Origin: Aliidongia dinghuensis
GTDB lineage: Bacteria; Pseudomonadota; Alphaproteobacteria; ATCC43930; CGMCC-115725
NCBI RefSeq assembly: GCF_014643535.1
Contig: NZ_BMJQ01000005.1
Location: 1 to 64,000 of the forward strand
Direction of reading: 5' to 3'
DNA length: 64,000 nt
The notes under the pieces were generated by a model. It had not been told where the DNA came from. It saw only the letters and a list, made by a program, of their open reading frames with translations, and ran no database searches. This document shows positions 26,257 through 36,903 of this stretch, piece after piece (the stretch's first letter is position 1; each line of letters opens with the position of its first letter). A program made the position numbers and the translations under genes.

Positions 26257-26289
26257 CCATCCAAGACCAGGACATCTGGGAGACATCGT

Positions 26290-27471
<1,182 letters not shown>

Positions 27472-27512
27472 CCGCATTCTCGGCAAGCGGAATAGGGAAA
27501 GAGGAACAGAGC

Positions 27513-28370
27513 ATGGTTGCAAGCGTGGGCATCATCGGTGCCGGCACGATGGGCAGCGGCATCGCGCAGGTCTGTACGGTGGCGGAGCTGAGGGTCGTGA
27601 TGACCGACACCTCAGACGCGGCGGTGAAGCGCGGCTTGAACAGCATCGCCGCCAGCCTCGACCGACTGGTGAAGAAAGACAAAATGACGGTCGATGCCCG
27701 TGAGGCGGCACTCGGCCGCATCTTGACCAGCACCGACCGTGCCGCGTTCGAGGGCTGCGACCTGGTGATCGAGGCTGCGACCGAGAACGAGGCGCTCAAG
27801 CTCGAGATCCTGAAGGGTGTCGGGCCGCTCCTGAAGTCCGATGCCATCATCGCGACCAACACGTCCTCGATCTCGATCACCCGGCTGGCGGCCGCGACCG
27901 ACCGTCCCGACAGGTTCATCGGGACGCATTTCTTCAACCCGGTGCCGATGATGGCCCTGCTCGAGCTCATTCGCGGGCTCGAGACGTCCGACGAGACGCA
28001 TGCGCGGACGATGGCCTTCGCAAAGCGGATCGGCAAGGCGCCGATCACCGCCAAGAACAGCCCCGGCTTTGCGGTCAATCGCATCCTTTGTCCGATGATC
28101 AACGAGGCGATCTTCGCCCTGCAGGAAGGGCTTGCGACCGCCGAGGACATCGATGAGGGCATGAAGCTCGGCTGCAATCATCCTATCGGGCCGCTGGCGC
28201 TTGCCGACCTGATCGGCCTCGACACCATGCTGTTCGTGCTGGACGAGTTCTATAAAGGCTTCAACGACCCGAAGTACCGCCCCGCGCCGCTTCTGAGGGA
28301 AATGGTCGATGCCGGCCGGCTCGGCCGCAAGTCCGGCAGGGGCTTCTACGACTATCGGGAAGCCGCCTGA
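27513..28370 (+). CDS. 3-hydroxyacyl-CoA dehydrogenase
   Basis: The 285-residue enzyme has the N-terminal NAD motif VGIIGAGTMGSGIA and TNTSSISITRLA. The catalytic HFFNPVP histidine is present, and the C-terminal domain has NSPGFAVNRILCPMINEA. It resembles 3-hydroxybutyryl-CoA dehydrogenase in size. It oxidises 3-hydroxyacyl-CoA to 3-ketoacyl-CoA, feeding the adjacent thiolase. Start 27513 follows GGAAAGAGGAAC. Confidence 0.92.
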   Translation: MVASVGIIGAGTMGSGIAQVCTVAELRVVMTDTSDAAVKRGLNSIAASLDRLVKKDKMTVDAREAALGRILTSTDRAAFEGCDLVIEAATENEALKLEILKGVGPLLKSDAIIATNTSSISITRLAAATDRPDRFIGTHFFNPVPMMALLELIRGLETSDETHARTMAFAKRIGKAPITAKNSPGFAVNRILCPMINEAIFALQEGLATAEDIDEGMKLGCNHPIGPLALADLIGLDTMLFVLDEFYKGFNDPKYRPAPLLREMVDAGRLGRKSGRGFYDYREAA

Positions 28371-28469
28371 GGCTCCCTGCGGGGCCAGACCTCGACCGCG
28401 AATCCGAAGCATCCCTCGACTCCTCGAAACCGGAGCTTGACAACCCGGCCGGAACCTTCGATCGTCACT

Positions 28470-28480
28470 TTGTCGGACAA
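28470..28480. promoter_or_regulatory. GntR/FCD-type operator (TTGTCGGACAA), site 2
   Basis: An exact second copy of the 11-bp palindrome, 58 bp upstream of the binding-protein gene. It implies a separate, co-regulated promoter inside the cluster. Confidence 0.65.
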
Positions 28481-28537
28481 TCCGATAAAGAGATAATCGA
28501 CCCTGCGAAAGGGCGATGACTTTGGGGGGAAGCGGCG

Positions 28538-29758
28538 ATGCGGCGGTGCAGCGTGCAACTTCTGGGTTTGGCCCTGCTGGCCTCGGTATCGATCGGCGCG
28601 GCACGTGCCGAGATACCGGACCGGGGGGTCACGATCGGCGTGCTCACGGACCTGGGCGGTGTCTATACCGACCTCACGGGCAAGGGCTCGATCGAGGCCG
28701 CCAAGATGGCGGTCGAGGATTTCGGCGGCGCGGTGGGTGGCAAGCCGATCCGGATCCTGTCCGCCGATGGCCAGAACAAGGCCGATGTCGGCGCCTCGGT
28801 TGCCCGCAAGTGGATCGAGGACGAGAAGGTCGATGCCATTGCCGACACGCCCAACACCTCGATCGCGCTGGCGGTGCAGGAGATCACGCGCAACGCCAAC
28901 AAGATCCTGCTGAACACCGGCGCCGGCTCGACCATCTTCACCAACAAGGCCTGCTCGCCGACCGCATTCCATTGGGTCTACGATTCCTATGCCATGGCCC
29001 ATGGCACCGCAGCGGCGGTATTGGCCGAGGGCGGCTCGAGCTGGTACTTCCTGACCGCGGACTACGGCTTTGGCTATTCGCTGGAGAAGGACGCGAGCGA
29101 CGTCATCATGGCCGGCGGCGGTAAGGTGCTGGGCAGCGCCCGTCACCCGCTCAACAGCGCCGACCTGTCGTCCTTCCTGCTGCAGGCCCAGGCGTCGGGC
29201 GCCAACGTGATCGGTCTCGCCAATGCCGGCGGCGACCTGATCAATTCGATCAAGCAGGCCCATGAGTTCGGCATCGGCGGCGCCAACCAGCGGCTGGCGG
29301 CGATGGTCACCTTCATCACCGACATCCATGCCTTGGGCCTGCAGACGGCTCAGGGCCTGATGCTGACGACCGGCTTCTACTGGGACATGGATGATCGCAA
29401 CCGTGCCTGGTCGGAGCGCTGGGCCCAGCGGGTGGGTGGCGACCACAGGCCGACGATGCTCCAGGCCGGCGTCTATTCCGCGGTACTGCACTATCTGCGC
29501 GCGGTGAAGGCCGCCAATTCCACGGAGGGCGACGTGGTCGCGGCGAAGATGCGGGAACTGCCAATCGACGATTTCTTCGCGCGCCACGGGTCAATTCGTC
29601 CCGATGGGCGGATGATCCACGACATGTATCTGGCGCAGGTGAAGGCGCCGCAGGAATCGAAGAAGCCCTGGGACTACTACAAGATCCTGCGCACCATCCC
29701 GGCCGCCGAGGCGTTCCAGCCGCTTTCGCGCAGCGAGTGCTCGCTGGCCAAGAAATGA
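28538..29758 (+). CDS. branched-chain amino acid-type ABC transporter substrate-binding protein (Peripla_BP_6)
   Basis: A 406-residue periplasmic protein with an N-terminal signal peptide ending around ARA-EIP. It shows the LivJ-like type I binding fold: VTIGVLTDLGGVYTDLTG, DGQNKADVGASVARKWI, and the hinge region ADYGFGYSLEKDA. Such proteins capture amino acids, aromatic or other small acids for ABC importers. No permease or ATPase genes are nearby, so it is an orphan component. A clear paralogue lies at 53785-54987 beside the second acyl-CoA operon. Confidence 0.88.
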   Translation: MRRCSVQLLGLALLASVSIGAARAEIPDRGVTIGVLTDLGGVYTDLTGKGSIEAAKMAVEDFGGAVGGKPIRILSADGQNKADVGASVARKWIEDEKVDAIADTPNTSIALAVQEITRNANKILLNTGAGSTIFTNKACSPTAFHWVYDSYAMAHGTAAAVLAEGGSSWYFLTADYGFGYSLEKDASDVIMAGGGKVLGSARHPLNSADLSSFLLQAQASGANVIGLANAGGDLINSIKQAHEFGIGGANQRLAAMVTFITDIHALGLQTAQGLMLTTGFYWDMDDRNRAWSERWAQRVGGDHRPTMLQAGVYSAVLHYLRAVKAANSTEGDVVAAKMRELPIDDFFARHGSIRPDGRMIHDMYLAQVKAPQESKKPWDYYKILRTIPAAEAFQPLSRSECSLAKK

Positions 29759-29814
29759 CCGGCTTTCCCCGGCCCTTCGGCCACCCGGGACCGCCGCGAG
29801 GTTGGGGAATCGCT

Positions 29815-30861
29815 ATGATCTCAGAGGAAGGTGTTCGGGCGTTGTCGGCAAACGGTTTCAGCACAGATGACCTGGAGCGGCATCTCATCCGCACGCTGCC
29901 GTCCTTCAGAGGTCCGGCGGCGCTAGAGCGGATATCGGGCGGGCAATCGAACCCGACCTTCTTCATCGAATCGCCGAGCCACCGGCTGGTCCTGCGCAAG
30001 CAGCCGGCGGGGCAGGTGCTGCAGTCGGCCCACGCGGTCGATCGGGAGCACCGGATCCAGAGCGTCCTCCGCGACACCGCCGTCCCGGTGCCGGGCATGG
30101 TCCATTTCTGTGCCGATGCCAGCGTCATCGGCACGCCGTTCTATGTGATGGAGCGCATGGACGGCCGGGTCTTCCCCGACTGCGCTCTCTCCTCGGCACC
30201 CGCAGGCGAGCGGGCGGCCATGTATCGCTCGGCAGCGGAGATGCTGGCGCGGCTGCATGCGATCGACTGGCGAGCGGCCGGGCTCGAGGGCTACGGCCGC
30301 CCCGACGGCTATTTCGAGCGGCAGGTCGCGCGCTGGACAAAGCAATGGCAGCAGTCGCGCACCCGCGACCTGCCGGAGGTCGAGCAGCTGATCTGCTGGC
30401 TGCCCCAGCATTTCCCGGCGCCGGGGCCCGCGACCATCGTTCACGGCGATTTCCGCATCGGCAACCTGATGTTCCATCCGCACGAGCCGCGCGTCGTCGC
30501 CGTGCTCGACTGGGAGCTCTCCACCATCGGCGACCCGATGGCCGATCTCGCGCATTTCGCCATCACCTGGGAGACCCGGCCCGAGGAGTACGGCGGGCTT
30601 ATGGGCGAGGATCTGGCCGCCCAGGGCCTGCCGACGCAGGCCGACTTCCTGGCCTGGTACGCGGACGCCGCCGGTGCCGCCGAGCGCCTGACCCACTTCC
30701 ATTCCGTGTTCGCGCTCTTTCGCTTCGCCGTCATTTTCGAGGGGATCGCTGCTCGGGCGCGGCACGGCAACGCGACGTCGGCGGAGGCGGAAGAGGTCGG
30801 CCGGCTGTCGGTGAATTTCGCCCGCCGTGCCCTCGACCTGATCGCGCGCGGCGTCCCTTGA
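29815..30861 (+). CDS. aminoglycoside phosphotransferase-like kinase (ACAD10/APH family)
   Basis: The 348-residue protein has a kinase-like fold. ISGGQSNPTFFI and LVLRKQP form the nucleotide loop and lysine. The catalytic loop is IVHGDFRIGNLMF, and the metal-binding aspartate is in AVLDWELSTIGDPMADL. This is the family fused to acyl-CoA dehydrogenase in ACAD10/11, where it phosphorylates 4-hydroxyacyl-CoA. Here it directly precedes an acyl-CoA dehydrogenase gene, so a hydroxyacyl-CoA dehydration step is plausible. Start at 29815 is preferred; ATG at 29755 overlaps the previous stop. Confidence 0.8.
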   Translation: MISEEGVRALSANGFSTDDLERHLIRTLPSFRGPAALERISGGQSNPTFFIESPSHRLVLRKQPAGQVLQSAHAVDREHRIQSVLRDTAVPVPGMVHFCADASVIGTPFYVMERMDGRVFPDCALSSAPAGERAAMYRSAAEMLARLHAIDWRAAGLEGYGRPDGYFERQVARWTKQWQQSRTRDLPEVEQLICWLPQHFPAPGPATIVHGDFRIGNLMFHPHEPRVVAVLDWELSTIGDPMADLAHFAITWETRPEEYGGLMGEDLAAQGLPTQADFLAWYADAAGAAERLTHFHSVFALFRFAVIFEGIAARARHGNATSAEAEEVGRLSVNFARRALDLIARGVP

Positions 30862-30879
30862 GAGAGTGGGATAGAGCTC

Positions 30880-32139
30880 ATGGAATTCGGATATTCGGAC
30901 AAGGTCGAGGCGCTGCGCACCCGCCTCAACGCGTTCATGGAAGCTCATGTCCTGCCGGCGAACATCGCCTGGCATCGCGAGGCCCAGGAGGGGCGCTATC
31001 CCTTGGGGCTGATCGACCGGCTGAAGGCGAAGGCCTATGGGGAGGGCCTCTGGAACCTGTTCCTGCCGATGCTGCGGGAGGACGAGCCCGGCACGCCGCT
31101 GACCAACCTCGAATATGCGCCGCTCGCCGAGATCATGGGCCGCATCCCGTGGTCCGCCGAGGTCTTCAACTGCAACGCGCCCGACACCGGCAATATGGAA
31201 ATCCTCCATATGTTCGGCACGCCCGCGCAGAAGGCGCAGTGGCTGGCGCCGTTGCTCGACGGCTCTATCCGTTCCTGCGTCGGCATCACCGAGCCGGACA
31301 CGGCCTCGTCGGATCCGACCAATCTTCAGACCACGATCCTGCGCGACGGCGACCACTATGTGGTCAACGGGCGGAAGTGGTTCACGACCGGCGCCAAGCA
31401 TCCCAACGCGCGCTTCGTCATCGTCATGGGCCTGTCCGACACCCGCACCGACGTCGATCCCCATGCGCGGCACACCATGGTCATCGTGCCGTTCGACACG
31501 CCCGGCGTCCGCATCGTCCGCGACGTGCCGATCATGCATCACCATGCGCCGGAAGGGCATTGCGAGGTGCTGTTCCGCGACGTCCGCGTACCGGCCCTGA
31601 ACCTGCTCGGCGAAGAGGGGCGCGGATTCGCCATCGCGCAGGCGCGGCTCGGACCCGGGCGGGTGCATCACTGCATGCGTACCATCGGCCAATGCGAACT
31701 CGCGCTCGAGCTGATGCTGGATCGGGCGATGGAGCGGCAGACCTTTGGCCGCCACCTCTCCGACTATGCCAATATTCAGGACTGGATCGCCGAATCCCGC
31801 ATCGAGATCGATCAGCTGCGGCTGCAGGTGCTGCGTGCCGCCTGGCTGATGGACCGCCAGGGCAACCAGGCCGCTCGCGTCGAGGTCTCGGCGATCAAGG
31901 TGGGTGCTGCACGGCTGCAGACCCGCGTGGTCGATCGGGCCATGCAGGTGTTCGGCGCCATGGGGCTGACGCCGGACACGCCGCTGGCGTTCCTGTGGAC
32001 CTGGGGGCGGGCGCTCCGTTTCATCGACGGTCCCGACGAGGTTCATCTCCGGACCATCGCCCGTGACGAGCTGAAGAAGGCCAAGGCCAGGCGGGGAACA
32101 TCGCTTGCCTATCTGGTCCCGCCCTACGAGCATCCTTGA
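30880..32139 (+). CDS. acyl-CoA dehydrogenase
   Basis: A 419-residue flavoenzyme with the family blocks CVGITEPDTASSDPT (flavin/substrate), KWFTTGAKHPNARFVIVMG, and RMTFGR-like ERQTFGRHLSDY. The C-terminal region is VFGAMGLTPDTPLAFLWTWGRALRFIDGPDEVH. It resembles ACAD10/11-type dehydrogenases. It follows the APH-like kinase by 18 bp, the pair mirroring the eukaryotic fusion. Confidence 0.9.
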   Translation: MEFGYSDKVEALRTRLNAFMEAHVLPANIAWHREAQEGRYPLGLIDRLKAKAYGEGLWNLFLPMLREDEPGTPLTNLEYAPLAEIMGRIPWSAEVFNCNAPDTGNMEILHMFGTPAQKAQWLAPLLDGSIRSCVGITEPDTASSDPTNLQTTILRDGDHYVVNGRKWFTTGAKHPNARFVIVMGLSDTRTDVDPHARHTMVIVPFDTPGVRIVRDVPIMHHHAPEGHCEVLFRDVRVPALNLLGEEGRGFAIAQARLGPGRVHHCMRTIGQCELALELMLDRAMERQTFGRHLSDYANIQDWIAESRIEIDQLRLQVLRAAWLMDRQGNQAARVEVSAIKVGAARLQTRVVDRAMQVFGAMGLTPDTPLAFLWTWGRALRFIDGPDEVHLRTIARDELKKAKARRGTSLAYLVPPYEHP

Positions 32140-32152
32140 GCGAGGGGCGAGC

Positions 32153-33136
32153 ATGGTCGACATGATGCGCGCCTGGCTGGTCGAGCGGATCACCGAGGAT
32201 GGCGAGATGGCGCTGGCCGAACGGCCGCGCCCGGTGGCGGCCGGCGACGGTTGCGTCATCCGGGTCGAAGCGGCCGGGGTCAACTTCCTCGATACGCTGA
32301 TGATCCGCGGCCGCTATCAGGTGAAGCCGCCGCTGCCCTTCACGCCGGGGATCGAGGTCGCCGGAACGGTTGTCGAAGCCGGCCCCCAAAGCTCCAATCG
32401 TGTCGGCGATCGGCTGTGCGCCCTGCTCGATCATGGCGGGTTCGCCGACTATGTCCAGGTGCCGAGCGTCGGTTCCGAGCGCATTCCCGCAGACTTCCCG
32501 ATCCGCGAGGCCGTGGCGCTGCCGATCATCTATCCGACCGCGCACCTGGCGCTGCGCCATCGGGCCAATCTTCGGACCGGCGAGACCGTCCTGATTCATG
32601 CCGGGGCCGGCGGAGTCGGGTCCGCGGCGATCCAGCTCGCCAAGCATTGGGGTGCCAGGGTCATCGCCACGGCGGGCGGGCCCGAGAAGACCGCGCTTTG
32701 CGTCGAGATGGGCGCGGATCAGGCGATCGATTACAGCGCGCAGCCGATTGTCGAGACCGTTCGCGAGATCACCGGCGGCACCGGTGTCGATGTGGTGGTC
32801 GATCCGGTCGGCGGTAAAATCGCGACCGAAAGCCTCAGGTGCCTCGCCTGGGGTGGGCGCCTCGTCATCGTCGGTTTTGCCGGCGGTGCGATCGCCGACC
32901 TGCCGTCGAACAGGCTGCTGCTCAAGAACGCCGCGGCGATGGGCGTGTTTTGGGGCGAATATCGGCGCCACCATCCGGATGTGATTCCACCGATGTTCGC
33001 TGAGCTCTTCGAACTTCGCCGGCAAGGGATCATCAAGCCGCTCATCCGCGACATCTTCCCTCTGGCCGATGCTCGGCAGGCCCTCCACGCGCTGGCAGGT
33101 CGCCGCACTGTCGGCAAGGTGATTCTGGTGCCGTGA
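32153..33136 (+). CDS. NADPH:quinone oxidoreductase family protein (MDR)
   Basis: A 327-residue zinc-free MDR protein. The N-domain is VEAAGVNFLDTLMIRGRYQ with PGIEVAGTVVEAG, and the nucleotide motif is LIHAGAGGVGSAAIQLAKH. It is followed by an AWGGRLVIVGFAGG strand. It likely reduces an enone, quinone or enoyl-CoA. Start 32153 has GAGGGGCGAGC. It sits between acyl-CoA dehydrogenase and acyl-CoA ligase genes and may act as an enoyl reductase in the same pathway. Confidence 0.85.
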   Translation: MVDMMRAWLVERITEDGEMALAERPRPVAAGDGCVIRVEAAGVNFLDTLMIRGRYQVKPPLPFTPGIEVAGTVVEAGPQSSNRVGDRLCALLDHGGFADYVQVPSVGSERIPADFPIREAVALPIIYPTAHLALRHRANLRTGETVLIHAGAGGVGSAAIQLAKHWGARVIATAGGPEKTALCVEMGADQAIDYSAQPIVETVREITGGTGVDVVVDPVGGKIATESLRCLAWGGRLVIVGFAGGAIADLPSNRLLLKNAAAMGVFWGEYRRHHPDVIPPMFAELFELRRQGIIKPLIRDIFPLADARQALHALAGRRTVGKVILVP

Positions 33137-33244
33137 AGGCTTTCCGAGCGGTTGCGCCCGCCCTGATACGGTTGAGAGTGCTGGTCGGGGACGATCACCA
33201 ACTAAATGACAAAGCGCCGATGGAGCGCGCAGGGAGGAAGCATA

Positions 33245-34825
33245 ATGATGATCCGTCGGGAACTCCATTTCGGCCGCGTCGTGCCCTGCTTCAGCGATCG
33301 GCTCCCGACCATCGATGCCACGTTCCGTGCCGCCGCCGCGGCCGGGCCGGCGGCCCCGGCCGTTATCGACGGAACCTCTCGCCTGTCCTATGGCGAGCTA
33401 GACCAGAGGGTCGAGGCTTTGGCCCGGGGGCTCACAGCCCGGGGCCTTCGGAAAGGGCATCGGCTAGCGACGCTGATCGGCAACCGCCTTGCCTTCGTCG
33501 AGCTTTCACTGGCCTGCGCCCGGCTCGGCATCATCCACGTGCCGCTCAACACCCGGCAGCGCAGGCCCGAGATCGAATATGCCCTGAACCAATGCGGTGC
33601 TGCGGCGATCGTGCACGAGGCGGCATCCGGTGCCGAGCTGCCGGACCCTGGGGCGGTGCCGGACCTGCGCCTGCGCTATGTGGTGGGTGGGAGCTTCGCC
33701 GGGTCGGAGCCCTATGAGCGGCTGTTCGAGAGCCCGGCAGCCGACGTCTCGCGTGCCGGGGTCGACGAGGAGGACCCGTTCGCCATCCTCTATACCTCCG
33801 GAACGACGGGCCGCCCAAAGGGTGCCGTGCTGTCGAACCTGGGCGCGGTGCATTCGTGCCTCAACTATCACCACGCGATGGGGCTCGGTCCCGCCGACCG
33901 CATGATCCTGGCCGTTCCGGCGGCCCATGTGACCGGCCTGATCGCCATCGTGCACGCCATTCTGAGCGTCGGCGGTTGCCTCATCATCATGTCTCAGTTC
34001 AAGGCGCGCGCGTTCCTGGAGCTGGTCGAGCGGGAACGGGCCACGGCCACGCTCATTGTGCCGGCCATGTACAATCTCTGCCTGCTCGACCCGGAGTTCG
34101 ATCGTTTCGATCTCTCGTCCTGGAAGGTCGGTGCCTTCGGCGGCGCGCCCATGCCGGAGGCGACGGCCCGGCGGATGCGAGAGAAGTGCCCGCTTATGGC
34201 CCTGTTCAATGTCTATGGCTCGACCGAGACGACCTCGCCGGTCACGGTCTTGCCCCGGGACGCCGGGCCGGATCGTCTGGATTCGGTCGGTGTCGTGCTG
34301 CCGACCGTCGACGTTCGGGTCATGGGCGACGACGGGCGCGAGGTTCCAGCGGGTGAGCCGGGCGAGCTGTGGATTGCCGGGTCCACGGTCGTGCCGGGCT
34401 ATTGGCAGAACGCGGAGGCCGATGAGACGGCTTTCGCCGGCGGGTACTGGAAATCCGGCGACATCGGCTCGATCGACGCCGAGGGATTCGTCCGCATCGT
34501 CGATCGCAAGAAGGACATGATCAACCGGGCCGGCTACAAGATCTACTCGGCCGAGGTCGAGGATGTGCTGACCTATCATCCGAGCGTCACCGAGGTGGCG
34601 GTCGTTGGCTATCCCGATCCCGTGCTTGGCGAGCGCGTCCAGGCATTCGTCGTGGTTCATCGTGAAACGAACGAGGGTGAGCTGCAGCGCTTCTGCGCCG
34701 AGCGGCTGTCGGACTACAAGGTTCCCGATCGCTTCATCTTCGTCGACGGGGCCCTGCCGCGGAATCCCAACGGCAAGCTGCTGAAGAACGCGCTTCGCAG
34801 ATGGAACGAGCCGACGCCGGCCTGA
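33245..34825 (+). CDS. AMP-forming acyl-CoA synthetase / acid-CoA ligase
   Basis: A 526-residue ANL-superfamily ligase with the P-loop ILYTSGTTGRPKG (181-193), the VYGSTETT motif, the GYWKSGDIGS hinge region and the catalytic lysine in the C-terminal NGKLLKNALR. It activates a carboxylic acid to its CoA thioester, the entry step for the pathway encoded upstream. Start at 33245 follows GGGAGGAAG; an earlier in-frame start lacks such a site. No acyl specificity can be assigned. Confidence 0.9.
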   Translation: MMIRRELHFGRVVPCFSDRLPTIDATFRAAAAAGPAAPAVIDGTSRLSYGELDQRVEALARGLTARGLRKGHRLATLIGNRLAFVELSLACARLGIIHVPLNTRQRRPEIEYALNQCGAAAIVHEAASGAELPDPGAVPDLRLRYVVGGSFAGSEPYERLFESPAADVSRAGVDEEDPFAILYTSGTTGRPKGAVLSNLGAVHSCLNYHHAMGLGPADRMILAVPAAHVTGLIAIVHAILSVGGCLIIMSQFKARAFLELVERERATATLIVPAMYNLCLLDPEFDRFDLSSWKVGAFGGAPMPEATARRMREKCPLMALFNVYGSTETTSPVTVLPRDAGPDRLDSVGVVLPTVDVRVMGDDGREVPAGEPGELWIAGSTVVPGYWQNAEADETAFAGGYWKSGDIGSIDAEGFVRIVDRKKDMINRAGYKIYSAEVEDVLTYHPSVTEVAVVGYPDPVLGERVQAFVVVHRETNEGELQRFCAERLSDYKVPDRFIFVDGALPRNPNGKLLKNALRRWNEPTPA

Positions 34826-34845
34826 AAGCGGATGAGCGATGCTCA

Positions 34846-34856
34846 TTGTCCGACAA
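34846..34856. promoter_or_regulatory. GntR/FCD-type operator (TTGTCCGACAA), site 3
   Basis: A perfect inverted repeat differing by one base from sites 1 and 2, 77 bp upstream of the GntR gene. It suggests autoregulation. Confidence 0.65.
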
Positions 34857-34933
34857 ATGGACGATATGGCAGAATCGGGCTTTGACGAGAGGGCCGTTGC
34901 CCGATCGGTCGCCGCAGCGGTTTGAGAGGATTG

Positions 34934-35737
34934 ATGCCAGATAGGGATCGCGAGCAAGAGGCCGGCGAGGCCGCCCCCGCAAGCCGCTTCGAGCCGATCG
35001 CAGCCTCTCCGGCCTATAAGCTGGTCGCCGACGCGATCGAGCGGCAGATCGTGTCGGGGCGCGTTCGGCCGGGAGAGGCGATCGGGACCGAGGCCGACCT
35101 GGTCAAGCAGTTCGGCGTCAACCGTTCGACCGTGCGCGAGGGCATCCGGCTGCTCGAGCAGGGTGGCCTCATTCGACGGGATTCGAGCCGGCGGCTCTAC
35201 GCCAGCGTTCCCAGATACGACCGGCTTGCCACCCGCATCAGCCGGGCCTTCATCCTGCACGAAGTCACCTTCCGGGAGCTGTGGGAGGCGACGATGGCGA
35301 TCGAATCTGCCGTCGTTGAGCTTGCGGCCGACCGGATTTCGGCGGACCAGCTTGGCGAGCTGGATCTCAACTTGCACAAGTCGCGCAACGCGCTCGACAA
35401 GCCTTCGGAGCTGGCGCTGCTCGATATCGAATTCCACACGATCCTGTGCAAGGCGGCCAACAACCGCGTCCTTCAGTTGGCGCGCGAGCCGGAAAACAAG
35501 CTGTTCTTCCCCACTACCGAAATGCTTTTTCAGAAGAATCCTCAGGCAGCCCAGCGCAACGTGAGGGCGCATGCGGCGATCATCGATGCGCTACACAAGC
35601 GTGACAAGGCAGAGGCGCTCTTGTGGATGAAACGGCACGTCAACGACTGGAAGAAGGGGTTCGAGCTGATCGGAAAGTCGATCGACGAACCAATCGACCG
35701 GATCTATGCGGAGCATGTGCTCGAGACGGCACAATGA
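34934..35737 (+). CDS. GntR-family regulator with FCD effector domain
   Basis: The 267-residue protein has an N-terminal GntR winged HTH (LVADAIERQIVSGRVRPGEA then EADLVKQFGVNRSTVREGIR) and a C-terminal all-helical FCD domain. The latter has metal-type histidines in LDIEFHTIL and AHAAIIDAL, as in FadR/GntR-FCD sensors of organic acids or acyl-CoA. It closes the catabolic cluster. With palindromes of its family's operator type in front of itself and of the cluster's other units, it is the probable local repressor. Start 34934 follows GAGAGGA. Confidence 0.9.
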   Translation: MPDRDREQEAGEAAPASRFEPIAASPAYKLVADAIERQIVSGRVRPGEAIGTEADLVKQFGVNRSTVREGIRLLEQGGLIRRDSSRRLYASVPRYDRLATRISRAFILHEVTFRELWEATMAIESAVVELAADRISADQLGELDLNLHKSRNALDKPSELALLDIEFHTILCKAANNRVLQLAREPENKLFFPTTEMLFQKNPQAAQRNVRAHAAIIDALHKRDKAEALLWMKRHVNDWKKGFELIGKSIDEPIDRIYAEHVLETAQ

Positions 35738-35948
35738 CTTTTGCATTCATGCCCTGAACTTCGTCCGGCACGCCGTCGCGCTTCGCCGGCGTGGACGCAT
35801 TCAGCCAACGCTATCGAACGGCTGCTTCTTCGGAATTTGAATCCTAAGCCGTGACGTGCTCTCCGTCTTGGTACCGTTCAGACGTAGAGCCCTGCCATTT
35901 GTTGAGCTTGCTCCCGAGCTTGGACCGGCGGCGCCCGGCGCGCGTTCG

Positions 35949-36752
35949 TCAGCGTGGCCGGTCGCCGGCCTCGTCGACGGCGCGGGCCAGTTCGCGCAGC
36001 GCCGGCTCGGCCTGCTGGCGGCAGCCGAGCAGCAGATGCTCTGCGATCCAGGCCGCCGGCGTCGCGACGTCGCCCAAGCGCCGGAAGATCATGGTCGTGA
36101 CCGGGGCGCCGCGGTCGCTCAGCGTTTCGAACCGGTCGCCGTCCTCGATGATGAGATCGCCCGGCCATTCGATCTTGGTGGCGCCATTGGGCCAGGACAC
36201 CTCGCGCACGCTCTGGGCGCGGCGCAGGCGCAGCGACCCATTGAACGCCTTCGGCCGATTGAGCCAGACCGTTTCGTTCGGGCCGACGCAATAGATCGCC
36301 GAATGCTCCGGATCGACGGCGACCCCGTGATCGTCCATGGCGCGCTGGGCGACCGGCGATGCGCCCCGGCCGGCGCCGATGACCGAGGCGTCGACGCCCT
36401 GGCCGCGCAGCGCCTCGATCAGCCCGGCGGCGCCGCTCGTGGCCCCGGTCGGCGTGGCGGCGGCGAGCGTGCCGTCGAACGGCCCGCGGATGCGCACCAT
36501 CTGGCCCGAGCGCAGCAGCAGGGCGATGCTGCCGCCGGCCGGCAGGTTCAGCGTCTGCGTGTCGGTGACGATCAGGCCCGGCACCTGCGCGGGCATGCTC
36601 GAGGAAATGACGACGGCGTCCTCCGCCTGGGCCCAGCCGACGGCCAGGGCGAGCGCGCCGGCGGCGAAGAGGAGCCGCGACAGCCGTCCGGCAACTCCCC
36701 AGCCTCCAGCGCCCCAGCCTCCAGCGCTCCTGAGACAGCAACGACCGTCCAT
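35949..36752 (-). CDS. exported protein of unknown function (envelope cluster)
   Basis: A 267-residue protein with a probable signal peptide (LLFAAGALALAVGWAQA-ED). The mature part starts VVISSSMPAQVPGLIVTD, then has a FecR-like beta pattern (LPAGGSIALLLRSGQMVRIRG). A low-complexity Ala/Thr/Gly stretch and a second beta-rich half (FNGSLRLRRAQSVREVSW) follow. I recognise no named family with certainty. It lies at the end of a minus-strand run with DUF4399, caspase-like and CsgG-like genes and probably acts with them in the periplasm. Start 36752 follows GAGGG. The 211-bp gap before it (35738-35948) holds nothing recognised. Confidence 0.6.
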   Translation of the reverse strand: MDGRCCLRSAGGWGAGGWGVAGRLSRLLFAAGALALAVGWAQAEDAVVISSSMPAQVPGLIVTDTQTLNLPAGGSIALLLRSGQMVRIRGPFDGTLAAATPTGATSGAAGLIEALRGQGVDASVIGAGRGASPVAQRAMDDHGVAVDPEHSAIYCVGPNETVWLNRPKAFNGSLRLRRAQSVREVSWPNGATKIEWPGDLIIEDGDRFETLSDRGAPVTTMIFRRLGDVATPAAWIAEHLLLGCRQQAEPALRELARAVDEAGDRPR

Positions 36753-36903
36753 CGCGGCAATCCCTCTGCAAGTCGCGGCCAATCGGCCCATCCGATTGGG
36801 CCAGCCTAGGCGGCCCGGATCGGCGGCGCTGTGCGGCGCCTCACATCGCCATCGATTTTCCTGGCCCGAGCCGCCTTGCCCGCACATTGCCCGACGGTCC
36901 CGG

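Noticed and set aside
29923..32283. Minus-strand open frame of 786 codons
   Set aside because: Antisense shadow of the kinase and acyl-CoA dehydrogenase genes, with no recognisable motifs.
33506..35572. Minus-strand open frame of 688 codons
   Set aside because: Shadow of the acyl-CoA synthetase and GntR genes on the opposite strand.
35769..35793. Stem-loop CACGCCG/CGGCGTG after the GntR gene as terminator
   Set aside because: Only a 7-bp stem, an 11-bp loop and no T-run; not distinguishable from chance in GC-rich DNA.
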